From: CAJWGI01 sp036011785
GTDB lineage: Bacteria; Chloroflexota; Anaerolineae; Anaerolineales; UBA11657
Assembly: GCA_036011785.1 (NCBI GenBank)
Contig: DASCOB010000023.1
Coordinates: forward strand, 1-14,029
Reading direction: 5' to 3'
Length of the DNA: 14,029 bases
The position numbers and the translations under genes were made by a program. The notes below the pieces were generated by a model. That model had not been told where the DNA came from, searched no databases, and saw nothing but the letters and a program-made list of their open reading frames with translations. This document shows, one piece after another, positions 13,210-14,029 of this stretch; position 1 is the stretch's first letter, and every line of letters starts with the position of its first letter.

Positions 13210-13971
13210 ATGACCGCACAGGCGACGTTCCAGATTGAGCAGCTCAATTTCCATTATGGGCCCACGCAGGCGCTTAGTGACATATCTATGGCCATACTGC
13301 CTCGCGAAATCACGGCGCTCATCGGACCCTCCGGCTGCGGCAAATCCACCTTTCTGCGCTGCCTCAACCGCATGAACGACACCATTCCCGACACCAGCAT
13401 GAGCGGCCGCATTACGCTGGAAGGCAAGGATATCTATGCCCCGGATACCGACAAGACCGAGTTGCGTCGCCGGGTGGGGTTGGTCTTCCAGAGACCCAAT
13501 CCTTTCCCGCAGTCCATCTTTGACAATGTAGCTTTCGGGCCGCGTGTGCTAGGATTGCCGCAGGGCACAGATTTGGGGGAGCTGGTAGAGCGGTCGTTGC
13601 GCGGCGCAGCCCTGTGGGACGAAGTGGCCACGGACCTGACGGGTCCAGCCCTGTCGCTATCCCTCGGTCAGCAGCAGCGTCTTTGTATCGCCCGCGTGCT
13701 GGCCGTGAAGCCGGACGTGATTCTGATGGACGAGCCCTGCTCTGCGTTGGACCCGATTGCTACTGGTAAAGTGGAGGAATTAATGCGCCGGCTGAAGGAA
13801 CAATACACCATCGTGATAGTCACCCACAGCATGCAGCAGGCTGCCCGCGTCTCCGATAAGACCGGATTCTTCTGGCTGGGTGAACTGGTAGAATTCGACG
13901 AGACCACGACCATCTTCACGCGGCCATCTGTGCAGCGCACAGAAGATTACATCACCGGTCGTTTTGGATGA
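13210..13971 (+). CDS. pstB2: Phosphate ABC transporter ATPase PstB, copy 2, with altered ABC signature (LSLGQ)
   Basis: This 253-residue copy has canonical Walker A GPSGCGKST (39-47), Q-loop VFQRPNPFPQS (Gln94), Walker B ILMDE (171-175, Glu175) and H-loop VTHSMQQAARVSD (His206). The ABC signature reads LSLGQ (150-154) instead of LSGGQ, because codon CTC at 13663-13665 puts Leu at the first Gly position. That residue normally packs on the nucleotide bound by the partner subunit. ATG 13210 has AGGGA (13197-13201) 8 nt upstream and sits 11 nt after pstB1. An in-frame upstream start at 13120 lies inside pstB1 and is rejected. The two PstB sequences are alignable throughout, so they arose by gene duplication. 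Confidence 0.93.
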   Translation: MTAQATFQIEQLNFHYGPTQALSDISMAILPREITALIGPSGCGKSTFLRCLNRMNDTIPDTSMSGRITLEGKDIYAPDTDKTELRRRVGLVFQRPNPFPQSIFDNVAFGPRVLGLPQGTDLGELVERSLRGAALWDEVATDLTGPALSLSLGQQQRLCIARVLAVKPDVILMDEPCSALDPIATGKVEELMRRLKEQYTIVIVTHSMQQAARVSDKTGFFWLGELVEFDETTTIFTRPSVQRTEDYITGRFG

Positions 13972-14029
13972 TAATGATAATCGCGGTGTTTTCCGACGTT
14001 CACGCCAACCAGCACGCACTTGAAGCGGC
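13968..14029 (+). CDS. Calcineurin-like metallophosphoesterase, N-terminal fragment (3' end outside window)
   Basis: The start overlaps the pstB2 stop (ATGA) and the frame reads MIMIIAVFSDVHANQHALEA to the window edge. A short beta-strand followed by SDVHAN is the first metal-binding motif (Asp-x-His) of calcineurin-like phosphoesterases, including the YfcE and diadenosine-tetraphosphatase-like groups. The start may be ATG 13968 or ATG 13974. Its place at the end of the pst operon suggests a phosphate-related role, but only 20 codons are visible. Confidence 0.72.
   Translation, partial: MIMIIAVFSDVHANQHALEA

Noticed and set aside
1..14029. Mobile elements, CRISPR arrays, rRNA or defence systems
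   Set aside because: No direct-repeat array, transposase, integrase, rRNA sequence or recognised defence gene was seen on either strand.

Overview
The window is a gene-dense piece of a bacterial chromosome, moderately GC-rich by eye, with every recognised gene on the + strand. I see no insertion sequence, integrase, CRISPR array or rRNA. The most likely source is Chloroflexota, perhaps Anaerolineae-like. This inference rests on gene content and order: a DnaB helicase, a DnaD-domain protein and a zinc-finger DnaC/DnaI-like loader in a row; a NusG with a long acidic N-terminus; and rplL not followed by rpoBC. No phylogenetic test could be run.

Region 1 (1-3943) is the translation/transcription cluster: the 3' end of tuf, rpmG, tRNA-Trp(CCA), secE, nusG, rplK, rplA, rplJ and rplL. 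An L10-type leader precedes rplJ. It can be drawn as three mutually exclusive helices ending in an intrinsic terminator, which suggests autogenous attenuation of rplJL by L10.

Region 2 (4063-5206) holds a zinc-ribbon Nudix hydrolase and a bifunctional-nuclease (DUF151) family protein, the latter behind a probable extended -10 promoter. A perfect 13-bp inverted repeat separates it from the next block.

Region 3 (5372-8732) is a compact primosome operon: dnaB, a DnaD-domain protein 3 nt downstream, and a loader ATPase whose start lies 65 nt inside the DnaD gene. The loader carries two DnaC/IstB-type AAA+ modules in register at exactly 189 residues. The second copy has lost its sensor-1 Asn.

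Region 4 (8757-14029) is a phosphorus-acquisition block: a secreted or membrane-anchored glycerophosphodiester phosphodiesterase, then pstS-pstC-pstA and two different pstB genes, then the start of a calcineurin-like phosphoesterase. PstS captures phosphate, PstC/PstA form the channel, and the two PstB proteins probably form a heterodimer. PstB1 has lost the Q-loop Gln and switch His, and PstB2 has an altered ABC signature (LSLGQ). In a heterodimer all three changes fall in the same composite ATP site, predicting one degenerate and one canonical site, an arrangement known from asymmetric ABC exporters and unexpected in a phosphate importer.

The strongest candidates for something undescribed are the asymmetric PstB pair and the double-ATPase helicase loader. 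No intergenic stretch exceeds 300 bases.
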